Below are positions 6,459 to 14,406 of a DNA stretch of 37,069 nt, in pieces. This DNA comes from Bacteroides sp. SM23_62_1 (lineage in GTDB: Bacteria; Bacteroidota; Bacteroidia; Bacteroidales; SM23-62). The first letter of the stretch is position 1. Each line of letters starts with the position of its first letter. The stretch lies in NCBI GenBank assembly GCA_001304505.1, contig LJUQ01000011.1, positions 1 to 37,069 of the forward strand. The letters are read 5' to 3'. Position numbers and translations under genes: made by a program. The notes beneath the pieces are model-generated. The model was not told the DNA's origin and ran no database searches. It saw only the letters and a program-made list of their open reading frames with translations.

Positions 6459-8093
6459 ATGAGCAGAAGGTTTTTATGGATCATAGTTGTATTCATGTCC
6501 TGTGCAATGATAGGACTGATCATTGTTCAGATATACTGGATCGATAATGCAATCGATGTAAAGGAGAAACAGTTCAGCCAGATTGTTAACAGGGTCCTTT
6601 CAAATATTGTTTCAGAAGTCCAGCAGCAGGAAACTGTTTATCATATTATCAATGAGATTGAGCCCATTGATACCAGTGACCATTGGGAAGAATATGCCAA
6701 TATTCGTGTTGAGGTAAGTGCATCAGAATATCTTCATGAATACACTTTCCGCCAGGGGAAAGAGGATGGCCAGGAGAAAACCATTAACCAGGGTGTTCAT
6801 ATCTATCAACGTTCAACATCCACAGGCAATCACAAAGATATTGCCGTGATCGCTGATGATTCACTTCTTCTTGAAGATAAACCAAGAATAATTATTGATT
6901 CCTCAGGAATTCAGACAATTACATGGATCTCACCAACAAAGATCCGTAAGAAAATTCAAGAGGAACTTGTTGATCAACAATTCTTTATTGATAATGTTAT
7001 CTCCAGAATGATGACTCCTGAGATGGCTCTCGAAGAAAGAATAAATCCTGAAATATTGAGATGGATCATTGCTAACGAAATGCAAAACAGTGGTATCGAC
7101 CTGAATTACGAATACGCCGTATATAAAGATCCCGGGGATATTGCAATGAAAACAGACCAGTTTCGCCTGGATAACAATATTGATTATTTCACCACCGAAC
7201 TTTTCCCTCGAGATATTTTTAACCAGCCTGATTACCTTTCAATTTATTTCCCGGGAAAGAAAAGTTTTATCATTCAATCGCTCGGTTTTATGGCCATCTC
7301 ATCAATGATTCTGACTATAATCATTATCCTGAGCTTTGTTACAACCTTTTATATTATTTTTAAACAAAAACGGCTGTCGGAGATTAAAAATGACTTTATC
7401 AATAACATGACGCATGAGTTAAAAACACCCATATCAACCATCTCACTTGCCTCCCAGATGCTCAACGATAAAAGTATTCCTGCAAAATCAAAGAACCTTG
7501 GTTATATCTCCAGGGTTATCGCAGATGAATGTAAAAGACTGGAATACCAGGTCGAAAAAGTGCTTCAGATGGCAATTTTTGACAGGGGAAAAATAAAACT
7601 CAAATTCAGACAGGTTGACGTACATGACCTCATCCAGGGAGTTGTCAATAATTTCAGTATTCAAATGGATAAAAATGGGGGACAGATTCACGAAAAACTG
7701 GATGCCTCAAATCCTTTAATAATGCTGGATACCGTTCATTTCACCAATGTTATTTCAAACCTGATCGATAATGCCATAAAATATTCAAAAGAAAATCCTG
7801 AAATTTACGTCAGTACCGAATACAAAAATGGTAGACTGTTGATCCAGATAAAGGATAATGGTATCGGGATAAGCAAAGAGGATCAGAAAAAGATATTTGA
7901 AAAATTTTATCGCGTCCCAACAGGAAATATTCATAATGTCAAAGGATTCGGACTTGGACTAAGTTATGTGAAGAAAATCATTGATGCACATGGCGGAGAT
8001 ATCAGGATCAGAAGTGAACTGAATAAAGGTACAGAGTTTGAAATAGGCCTTCCCTGTAACAGCAATTCAAAAAAAAACCGGGATCATGAGTGA
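6459..8093 (+). CDS. Two-component sensor histidine kinase
   Basis: Membrane kinase of 544 aa. TM1 is at about 5-28 (WIIVVFMSCAMIGLIIV) and TM2 at about 271-301. They flank a periplasmic sensor region of about 240 residues with no domain I recognise. After TM2 the HisKA box FINNMTHELKTPIS supplies the phospho-acceptor His (about 319). The ATPase domain shows the N box NLIDNAIKYS, G1 KDNGIGIS, the F box FEKFYRV and G2 GFGLGLSYVKK. The frame is open 17 codons upstream to a TTG at 6408. I chose ATG 6459 because MSRRFLW leads straight into TM1 and the upstream codons contain the -7 promoter box. The stop overlaps the next gene by 8 bp. Confidence 0.93.
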   Translation: MSRRFLWIIVVFMSCAMIGLIIVQIYWIDNAIDVKEKQFSQIVNRVLSNIVSEVQQQETVYHIINEIEPIDTSDHWEEYANIRVEVSASEYLHEYTFRQGKEDGQEKTINQGVHIYQRSTSTGNHKDIAVIADDSLLLEDKPRIIIDSSGIQTITWISPTKIRKKIQEELVDQQFFIDNVISRMMTPEMALEERINPEILRWIIANEMQNSGIDLNYEYAVYKDPGDIAMKTDQFRLDNNIDYFTTELFPRDIFNQPDYLSIYFPGKKSFIIQSLGFMAISSMILTIIIILSFVTTFYIIFKQKRLSEIKNDFINNMTHELKTPISTISLASQMLNDKSIPAKSKNLGYISRVIADECKRLEYQVEKVLQMAIFDRGKIKLKFRQVDVHDLIQGVVNNFSIQMDKNGGQIHEKLDASNPLIMLDTVHFTNVISNLIDNAIKYSKENPEIYVSTEYKNGRLLIQIKDNGIGISKEDQKKIFEKFYRVPTGNIHNVKGFGLGLSYVKKIIDAHGGDIRIRSELNKGTEFEIGLPCNSNSKKNRDHE

Positions 8094-8775
8094 GAAAAAA
8101 ATAAAAGTGTTGCTCGCTGAAGATGATGAAAATCTTGGCTCTCTCCTCAGGGAATACCTGCAGGCAAAATCATACGATGCACACTGGGTCAGCGACGGCG
8201 AAAAAGCATTTGAAAGTTTCGAAAAAAACAAATATGATATCTGCGTCCTCGATATTATGATGCCTGTCAAAGACGGACTTACCCTGGCTAAAGAAATGCG
8301 GATGCTCAACCGTGATATACCGATTATCTTTCTTACTGCAAAATCGATGAAAGAAGATGTCCTTGAAGGATTTTCTATCGGAGCAGATGATTATATCACC
8401 AAACCATTCAGTATGGAAGAATTGCTTTACAGGATTCAGGCAATACTCCGCAGAACAAAAGGATTGGTCGATATTAAGGAAACAATTTATAATATTGGCA
8501 AATATCGCTTCGATACACGCAAACACCTCCTTATATTCGGTGACAAGGAACAAAAACTAACCACTAAAGAAAGCGAACTGTTGAAACTACTCTGCAACAA
8601 TGCAAACCAGGTCCTAGAAAGAAACTTCGCCCTTAAAACAATCTGGATCGATGATAACTATTTCAATGCAAGAAGTATGGATGTTTATATTACCAAACTC
8701 AGAAAATACCTCAAAGAAGATCCCTCCATTGAAATCATGAATATCCATGGGACAGGATACAAATTGATTATGTAA
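8086..8775 (+). CDS. OmpR-family response regulator
   Basis: A 229-aa DNA-binding response regulator. The receiver domain (about 1-120) has the acidic pocket AEDDEN, the phospho-accepting Asp56 in CVLDIMMP, the Thr of PIIFLTAKS and the Lys of DDYITKPF. A winged-helix effector domain follows (about 130-229: KLTTKESELLKLLC to SMDVYITKLRKYL and GTGYKL). It starts inside the kinase gene (ATGAGTGA overlap), so the pair is translationally coupled and cognate. The likely binding site is the phased TTAA array at 6380-6414, which would make the system autoregulatory. Confidence 0.95.
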   Translation: MSEKKIKVLLAEDDENLGSLLREYLQAKSYDAHWVSDGEKAFESFEKNKYDICVLDIMMPVKDGLTLAKEMRMLNRDIPIIFLTAKSMKEDVLEGFSIGADDYITKPFSMEELLYRIQAILRRTKGLVDIKETIYNIGKYRFDTRKHLLIFGDKEQKLTTKESELLKLLCNNANQVLERNFALKTIWIDDNYFNARSMDVYITKLRKYLKEDPSIEIMNIHGTGYKLIM

Positions 8776-8865
8776 GGAAATTTGTCTTACTCGTCCTCTG
8801 TATACAGAAATCAAAAATCGGAGAATTCTTTCATACCTTCGCTTACTACAATTTGACAAAGTATT

Positions 8866-8890
8866 TTAATGTTCATTTTCTGAACATTAA
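8866..8890. promoter_or_regulatory. Perfect 10-bp inverted repeat, 5-base loop
   Basis: TTAATGTTCA (8866-8875) and TGAACATTAA (8881-8890) are perfect reverse complements around TTTTC. No T-run follows on the + strand, so it is a poor terminator for the regulator gene. It lies 84 bp upstream of the promoter of the serine hydrolase gene, where an operator is possible. A smaller palindrome, TCTGTATACAGA, sits at 8797-8808. Confidence 0.45.
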
Positions 8891-8973
8891 CTGTACGAAA
8901 TCGTGTAATCATTGAACTCCCGGATAATTGATAAGTGCCTAATCAACAACAGATTAATTTACTTGGAATGTTA

Positions 8974-9005
8974 TTTGGTCTAAATTAATGGGTTAGATAA
9001 TCTTG
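8974..9005 (+). promoter_or_regulatory. Bacteroidetes-type promoter for the serine hydrolase/OMP pair
   Basis: TTTG at 8974-8977, a 20-base spacer, and TAATCTTG at 8998-9005, with one mismatch to TAnnTTTG. The expected start near 9012 leaves a leader of about 18 nt before the ATG at 9030. Confidence 0.5.
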
Positions 9006-9029
9006 TAAGTTTTCTAAACTACTTAATCA

Positions 9030-10157
9030 ATGAAAGTTTACACTATACAAATAAACTTTATATATGTGTTTATTTCATTCTCATTACTGTTTATCCTCCG
9101 TTGTGAAAAAGATGTACCTCCTGCAAATAATCATTATAAGTATCAAATACCAGAACAAACTAATGATGGTTGGGAAGTATCATCTTTATCTGAAGTGGGG
9201 ATGAATGTTTCTGTAATAGAAGAATTAACAGAAAATATAATAAACAATCAATACAAAGGAATTCATAGCATGTTAATTGTCAGAAATGGATTCCTGGTAT
9301 TCGAAGAGTACTTTAAGGATTACAACAGTGATGATCTACAGCATATATTTTCCATAACTAAAAGCGTATCATCCTCGCTAATAGGCATTGCTATTAACAA
9401 GGGATTTTTACAAGGTGTTGAAGACTCGGTTTTATCTTTTTTCCCACAATACAATATTACAGACTCAATAAAACAAAAATTGCTACTTAAGCACATCCTT
9501 ACTTTAACAACAGGGTTTGACTGGGATGAAAAAACTTATCCCTATACTGATCCCAGAAACAGTGAGTACCAAATGTTTCAAACCGATGATTGGATGGAGT
9601 TTGTATTGCAAAGGCCACTAAGTCATAATCCAGGAGAAATATATAATTATAATACCGGATCAGTGCATCTTTTGTCATCAGTTTTGAAGGAATCAACCGG
9701 CCTTTTGGCAAATGAATTTGCCGAACAATGTTTATTTCAACTACTTGGCATCACGGATTATTTTTGGAATACCGACAATCAAGGCTTTCCTTGTACTGGT
9801 GCCACGCACGGAGGCTTAATGATGAAAGCCAGGGATGTCGCCAAATATGGTTTTTTATACCTGAATAAAGGTAAATGGAAGAATACCCAGGTTATAGCTG
9901 AGTACTGGATAGAAGAATCATTAATACCCAGAATAAATATAGATCAAAATATACAACATGGATACTTATGGCGCATAGGTCACTTAAACATAGATGGCAA
10001 TATTATTAATTATTTCTTTTCATCAGGATTTGGTGGGCAATCTGTATCTATTATACCGGATTTAGATTTGATGATTGTCTTTTTATCCTGGAATAATCCG
10101 GATGAAGCAGACATTCAAATACCCACCATATTAATTATCAATTCAATTTTAAATTAA
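9030..10157 (+). CDS. Serine hydrolase, class C beta-lactamase/penicillin-binding fold
   Basis: A 375-aa exported protein. The hydrophobic N-terminus runs to FILRCEKD. Cys25 could be lipidated, but Arg at -1 makes a poor lipobox, so a membrane anchor or lipoprotein is uncertain. The active-site Ser108 is in SITK (SxxK). IYNYNTGSVHLL (about 204-215) supplies the second-motif Tyr, and SSGFGGQS near the C-terminus replaces the KTG/HxG motif. Together these suggest the 6-aminohexanoate-dimer-hydrolase/esterase branch rather than a true beta-lactamase. Substrate is unknown. The OMP gene follows after 25 bp, probably on the same transcript. Confidence 0.87.
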   Translation: MKVYTIQINFIYVFISFSLLFILRCEKDVPPANNHYKYQIPEQTNDGWEVSSLSEVGMNVSVIEELTENIINNQYKGIHSMLIVRNGFLVFEEYFKDYNSDDLQHIFSITKSVSSSLIGIAINKGFLQGVEDSVLSFFPQYNITDSIKQKLLLKHILTLTTGFDWDEKTYPYTDPRNSEYQMFQTDDWMEFVLQRPLSHNPGEIYNYNTGSVHLLSSVLKESTGLLANEFAEQCLFQLLGITDYFWNTDNQGFPCTGATHGGLMMKARDVAKYGFLYLNKGKWKNTQVIAEYWIEESLIPRINIDQNIQHGYLWRIGHLNIDGNIINYFFSSGFGGQSVSIIPDLDLMIVFLSWNNPDEADIQIPTILIINSILN

Positions 10158-10182
10158 TCATTAATTAAAGAAAGTATGTAAA

Positions 10183-10896
10183 ATGAATAAAAATATATTT
10201 CCAATAATTACGATCCTTGTTTTGTTTACACTTTCAATAAGTGCTCAAAACAATGCTCAAACAAGGTCAAAAATCAGGATAGGTGTTTTGGGCGGAATTA
10301 ATTTAGCGGATATAAAATCTAGCAGCAAACAGGATAAAAAAACTAATATATCTCCTGCATTTGGACTTACAGCCGAATTCCCTATTATTCATAATTTATC
10401 GGTTAAAGTTAAACCAATGTACTTAAAAAAAGGTACAAAATTAATGGAGGGAGAAGATCCGATGGAAGAACCCGAAGCCCATTTAAAATCAAGCTATCTT
10501 GAATTACCGGTTTTATTTAAATACTCATTTTTAGAGGAAATTACCCCATACTTATTAACCGGAATGACTTTTGGTTATCACGCAAATACTAAATTAGATG
10601 TAAATTTCCCCGGTCTTGAAACTACCGTGGACATGACGGATGTAACGGAAAACTTTGAGTTTGGTGTAAGTTTCGGTGGAGGACTTGAAGTTCCCATCAA
10701 TTCTATAAATTTATTTATTGATTGCAGGTATAATATTGGTCTTACCAATATGCAGAAAACCGGAACCGTAATAATGGATGTTGGTGGTATAGATATCCCC
10801 ATAAGTTTTGATAAGAAAGAGAATGAATATGAAAACAGAGGTTTCCAAATTTCATTAGGAATAACGATTCCTAATTGCAAAATCCGGTCAAACTAA
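10183..10896 (+). CDS. Outer-membrane beta-barrel protein (PorT-like)
   Basis: A 237-aa protein with a signal peptide (1 to about 21, ending SISAQ). The mature part has alternating amphipathic strands: IRIGVLGGINLADI, GLTAEFPI, SYLELPVLFKYSF, YLLTGMTFGYHA, FEFGVSFGGGLEVP and LFIDCRYNIGL. The last strand is GFQISLGITIPN. GGxNxA followed by LELPVLFKY is the usual signature of the small Bacteroidetes 8-strand barrel family (OMP_b-brl_2). Function within the family is mostly undefined. It sits 25 bp after the serine hydrolase gene and is likely co-transcribed with it. Confidence 0.83.
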   Translation: MNKNIFPIITILVLFTLSISAQNNAQTRSKIRIGVLGGINLADIKSSSKQDKKTNISPAFGLTAEFPIIHNLSVKVKPMYLKKGTKLMEGEDPMEEPEAHLKSSYLELPVLFKYSFLEEITPYLLTGMTFGYHANTKLDVNFPGLETTVDMTDVTENFEFGVSFGGGLEVPINSINLFIDCRYNIGLTNMQKTGTVIMDVGGIDIPISFDKKENEYENRGFQISLGITIPNCKIRSN

Positions 10897-11002
10897 GTAA
10901 TTCATTCCGAAACAAGCCGGAATTTGCACTCACAACAATGAAGCGTGCGACCATTGCAACCTGCCTGTTCACAGCTTTCCTGATTAATTGTTTTTATTTT
11001 AG

Positions 11003-11061
11003 TATACAATAATATTATATATATAATTTTCTTGTATATATAATATTTTTGTATATATTTG
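11003..11061 (+). promoter_or_regulatory. PadR promoter with repeated TTGTATA sites
   Basis: TATATTTG at 11054-11061 is an exact -7 box, and CTTG at 11031-11034 sits 19 bases upstream in the -33 position. The word TTGTATA occurs at 11032-11038 and 11049-11055, and in reverse (TATACAA) at 11003-11009. The first copy overlaps the -33 region and the second overlaps the -7 box, as expected for an autorepressor site. The -7 box ends only 4 nt before the PadR ATG, implying a leaderless mRNA. Confidence 0.5.
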
Positions 11062-11065
11062 TACT

Positions 11066-11398
11066 ATGATATCAAAAGAATTAATAAAAGGAACGCTTCG
11101 TTCAATCATTTTAAGGCTTTTGCTTCAACATGAACGAATGTATGGTTATGAGATAACCCGGGAAGTTTCTGAATTAACCGGAGGAAAAATCAACCTCACA
11201 TTTGCCGCATTATATCCTGTTTTACATAAACTGGAAGCGGATGGTTATGTTGTTACAGAAACTGAGAATGTCAGTAACAGGATCAGGAAATATTATGCAC
11301 TTACCACAGATGGTAAAAAAGAATCAGCCAGGAAAGTGGAAGAATTTCATGAATTTCTGAAAACGATGGAGCACCTGTTCAAACCGGTTGGACGGTAA
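11066..11398 (+). CDS. PadR-family transcriptional regulator
   Basis: A 110-aa winged-helix regulator. MISKELIKGTLRSIILRLLLQHERMYGYEI is the start of the PadR HTH. The recognition helix and wing follow in LTFAALYPVLHKLEADGYV and NRIRKYYALTTDGKK. The short C-terminal helix (about 85-108) fits the small PadR subfamily that dimerises without a long helical extension. In this subfamily the regulator usually sits next to a membrane protein with a PadR-partner cytosolic domain, and such a gene begins 52 bp downstream. The AT-rich TTGTATA repeats in its own promoter are the likely operator. Confidence 0.94.
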   Translation: MISKELIKGTLRSIILRLLLQHERMYGYEITREVSELTGGKINLTFAALYPVLHKLEADGYVVTETENVSNRIRKYYALTTDGKKESARKVEEFHEFLKTMEHLFKPVGR

Positions 11399-11450
11399 GG
11401 AAAAACAAAGTAATTGAACGTCACAATAATTTAGTACAATACTATAAATC

Positions 11451-12626
11451 ATGCCTGGATTAACAAAAGAACAAATCGAATTTATCAAAAATGATCTCAT
11501 AAAAAAATCTTTATCAAGGTCATTCCTCTTTAACGAGTATGTCGATCATATCTGCTGTGATGTGGAAAACCTGATGTACAAGGGCAAATCATTTGAAGAT
11601 GCTTATAAGATGGTTTCTTCAGAAATTGGTGATAGCCAGTTAAAGAATGCCCAGCAGGAGACTCTTTATTTATTAAATCATAAATATATAATCATTAAGA
11701 AAATTTTGTACCTGGCTGCTTTATTCTTTATTATCAGCTGGATAATAAACATTCAAGGGACTGCAAACTGGATGGGCCTGGTCTCTTTTATCATCCTGAG
11801 TACAGTATATCTGAAACTTGCTGTTGATTTTTTCAGGGAAAGGAGGTATGAGACGATAAATATTCTCTACTCTGTTCTTATGTTCCTTGGATTTGTCGGG
11901 ACCATCACAGGAATAATCCTCATATTTCTGAACCGGAATTTTGGTATTGAAACATCCGGACATGGGGTTGACTTCACTGTTTTCGCATGGTTTTTCCTCT
12001 CAATAGTATGCTTTTTATACTATTCCCGGGAGTACAGGACCTCAATTGATCCTGTTGCTGTTAGAAAAAACCTAAGGTTTACCCGGATTGCCGGATTTAA
12101 TCTTTTTTTATCCGGATTATCTGTCTTAACATTCCCGCTATATTCCCTGGTAAGCGGTTATATTTTTTACCTGATTACGATAATCCTTGTGCTGGATATT
12201 TTACTGCTTATTTTTCTTTTAATTAAAAGGTATATGAATAACTCCCTGATTGTAGCAATGGTAATGGGCTCTTTTATGATTGTATTTATACATTCTGGTT
12301 TTCGCCAGAAATTGCCTGGTGGCAGCCCGAAAATGCATACAATGACCGTTAAGGTTATCCCTGAGAATTTACCTGAGCAGCACACCGTATATCTGTATAT
12401 GTATTATAACAGGTTCCCGGAATATAAAATAACTGTCCCGATGAAGTTATCCGGCGACAGTACTTTTACTAACTCATGGCCATCTTATGCTTACAAAGGC
12501 TATCTGATATACCTGGTTGGAAAAGATTCGCTGCAAGCGAACCGTGTTATTATGGATAACAGAAGCAAACTTGACTCCATTTACCTGGATATTCCTAAAA
12601 ATTTAGAATACCATATCAATTACTAA
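11451..12626 (+). CDS. 7-TM protein with PadR-associated N-terminal helical domain and periplasmic C-terminal domain
   Basis: A 391-aa membrane protein. Residues 1 to about 78 (LTKEQIEFIKNDLIKKSL, YVDHICCDVENLM, AYKMVSSEIGD) form a helical cytosolic domain resembling the HAAS/DUF1700-like or permease-prefix domains found beside PadR regulators. Seven predicted TM segments follow at about 80-101, 108-127, 136-160, 174-192, 213-232, 235-258 and 265-282. This topology puts the last 105 residues (beta-rich, MHTMTVKVIPENLP to KNLEYHINY) outside the membrane. I infer a sensor or signalling partner of PadR. The extracellular domain is not one I recognise, and the ligand is unknown. Confidence 0.75.
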   Translation: MPGLTKEQIEFIKNDLIKKSLSRSFLFNEYVDHICCDVENLMYKGKSFEDAYKMVSSEIGDSQLKNAQQETLYLLNHKYIIIKKILYLAALFFIISWIINIQGTANWMGLVSFIILSTVYLKLAVDFFRERRYETINILYSVLMFLGFVGTITGIILIFLNRNFGIETSGHGVDFTVFAWFFLSIVCFLYYSREYRTSIDPVAVRKNLRFTRIAGFNLFLSGLSVLTFPLYSLVSGYIFYLITIILVLDILLLIFLLIKRYMNNSLIVAMVMGSFMIVFIHSGFRQKLPGGSPKMHTMTVKVIPENLPEQHTVYLYMYYNRFPEYKITVPMKLSGDSTFTNSWPSYAYKGYLIYLVGKDSLQANRVIMDNRSKLDSIYLDIPKNLEYHINY

Positions 12627-12635
12627 TCATTCAGA

Positions 12636-13016
12636 ATGAAGAAAATAATTTACATCTCGGGAATAACCGGGGGTCTGCTATTAATATGCTGGTTAATAGG
12701 ATTGTTCGTGGAATTGCCAAAAAATAATATTATCCTTGTTTTAGCCTTGATATTGATTGGTTTGGTTTCCCTTCCTCTTTTTTTCATAGATAAATATCGT
12801 CAGAATAATAAGATAAATGGGATTATTGATGGTTATAAGAATCAAAAAAAGTCAACACAACAGATAAAAAATGGGAGGTCCCCGGTAAAAGGCTGGAGCA
12901 TGAATAATTCCCCTTTCAGGGAACGTAAATCAGGATTAACCTGGGGCGGAGGAAATATTCATGCGTCGGTTGCAACAAGAAAGACCCGAAAATCATTTCT
13001 AAGAAAAAACCGATAA
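12636..13016 (+). CDS. Small two-TM protein with a long basic cytosolic tail, unknown function
   Basis: A 126-aa protein. Two hydrophobic segments (about 4-26, and 31-52 ending LPLFFID) are followed by KYRQNNKING and a tail of about 65 residues with many Lys and Arg. By the positive-inside rule the tail is cytosolic. It contains the glycine- and Trp-bearing stretch RKSGLTWGGGNIHASV followed by TRKTRKSFLRKNR, which looks like a binding peptide rather than a folded domain. I do not recognise a family. It starts 9 bp after the 7-TM gene and ends 3 bp before the next, so it belongs to the PadR operon. Confidence 0.68.
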   Translation: MKKIIYISGITGGLLLICWLIGLFVELPKNNIILVLALILIGLVSLPLFFIDKYRQNNKINGIIDGYKNQKKSTQQIKNGRSPVKGWSMNNSPFRERKSGLTWGGGNIHASVATRKTRKSFLRKNR

Positions 13017-13019
13017 AAT

Positions 13020-14363
13020 ATGAAACCTGTCAAAATGTGTTTTTTGCTTCTGATTATTATTCCGATTTGTTCCGGACAGGATAAAGCTGTATTACTGGAT
13101 AGTCTTTTCAATACTATGCACTTACGTTCCCAGTTCAATGGGAATATATTGATTGCAGAGAAGGGTAAAATTATATATACAAAATGCTATGGTTTTGCCG
13201 ACAGAGAAAACCATGTTCCACTGAATCCAAATAGCCTGTTTAACGTTGGATCGGTGAGTAAAGCTTTTACAGGTGTGGCTATTCAGCAACTGGAGGAAAA
13301 AAATAAACTGAAAATCTCCGATAAAGTCATAGACTATTTACCTGGTTTTCCATATCCTGATATAACAATACATCACCTTCTGATCCATGCCGGTGGATTA
13401 CCTGCTGATTATGGACTACTTAAGAACTGGGATAATTCAAAGATCGCGACTAATGATGATGTTCTTTCAGCACTATACACCCAAAAACCCGACTTGATAT
13501 TTACACCCGGAGCAAGAAGTGAATATAATAACCTGGGCTATATAATTCTGTCTGAAATAGTCGAAAAAGTAACCAATATGAAATTTCGGGATTATTTGGA
13601 TAAGAACATATTTAAACCTGCAAATATGATAAGGACAAATATTTATAATGCTGAAGAAATAAATGAGATAAATAATGTAGCCAGGGGATATCTTTTTTAC
13701 CCGTTCACAGGAAAATACGAAGAAGCCATCAGGGTTCATGAATTTTCTTCAAGCTATGCTGTAAGCGGATTTCAGGGAGATGGTAATATATATTCCACAA
13801 TTACAGATTTAAATAATTTTATTCAGGCACTGTCAGATGGGAAATTAATCACTGAGGAATCCCTGAAAAAAACTTTTATGAAACATATCCACGCAGAAAT
13901 GGCAGGCACACCGGATTATGGAAACAGTTACGGATATGGTTGGACAATAATAAATGCCCCGATAGATATGGTTCACAGGGGAGGTGGATTACCGGGTTAT
14001 GTATCCAATATAATATGGAATTTAAGTGAAGACAGGATAATTATCTATTTAATTAATGATTACCTGTCATATTTATCATATCACAACCAGATTCCTCAGG
14101 CAATCGGATACATAATGACCCAAAACAACCTTATGATTCCAAAATTAATTGCCAGTGTAGAGTTATCAAAAATTGTTGTAACGAGTACTTTAAAGGAATT
14201 GAATGAAAAAATATCAGAAATAATGCTTAATCCTGAAATTTATGAGGTTGATGAAAATGGTTTAAAGTTCCTGATGATAAAACTTCAGGAGCTGGGCCTT
14301 AAAGATAAAGCAGATCTGTTAAAATCTATGGGGTTGAACCCCGGTATAAATCCTGATCCCTGA
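13020..14363 (+). CDS. Exported serine hydrolase, beta-lactamase/PBP-like (second in window)
   Basis: A 447-aa protein with a signal peptide (about 1-19, LLIIIPICSGQ). Catalytic motifs are complete: Ser78-x-x-Lys81 in NVGSVSKAF, Tyr169-Asn-Asn171 in RSEYNNLGY, and His319-Arg-Gly-Gly in MVHRGGGLPGY. This is the beta-lactamase-related serine hydrolase/D-aminopeptidase-like group. About 100 C-terminal residues beyond the core (from about 350, LMIPKLIASVELSK to the end) form a helical extension of unknown role. It is the last gene of the PadR operon and is convergent with the activase gene 43 bp away. It is only distantly similar to the hydrolase at 9030. Confidence 0.88.
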   Translation: MKPVKMCFLLLIIIPICSGQDKAVLLDSLFNTMHLRSQFNGNILIAEKGKIIYTKCYGFADRENHVPLNPNSLFNVGSVSKAFTGVAIQQLEEKNKLKISDKVIDYLPGFPYPDITIHHLLIHAGGLPADYGLLKNWDNSKIATNDDVLSALYTQKPDLIFTPGARSEYNNLGYIILSEIVEKVTNMKFRDYLDKNIFKPANMIRTNIYNAEEINEINNVARGYLFYPFTGKYEEAIRVHEFSSSYAVSGFQGDGNIYSTITDLNNFIQALSDGKLITEESLKKTFMKHIHAEMAGTPDYGNSYGYGWTIINAPIDMVHRGGGLPGYVSNIIWNLSEDRIIIYLINDYLSYLSYHNQIPQAIGYIMTQNNLMIPKLIASVELSKIVVTSTLKELNEKISEIMLNPEIYEVDENGLKFLMIKLQELGLKDKADLLKSMGLNPGINPDP

Positions 14364-14406
14364 ATTCAGGAGCAAACTCTGTGAAATGGAGATTCCTGAT
14401 AAAAAC

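Noticed and set aside
10904-10923. ATTCCG/CGGAAT hairpin after the OMP gene as a terminator
   Set aside because: Only 6 bp of stem and no U-tract.
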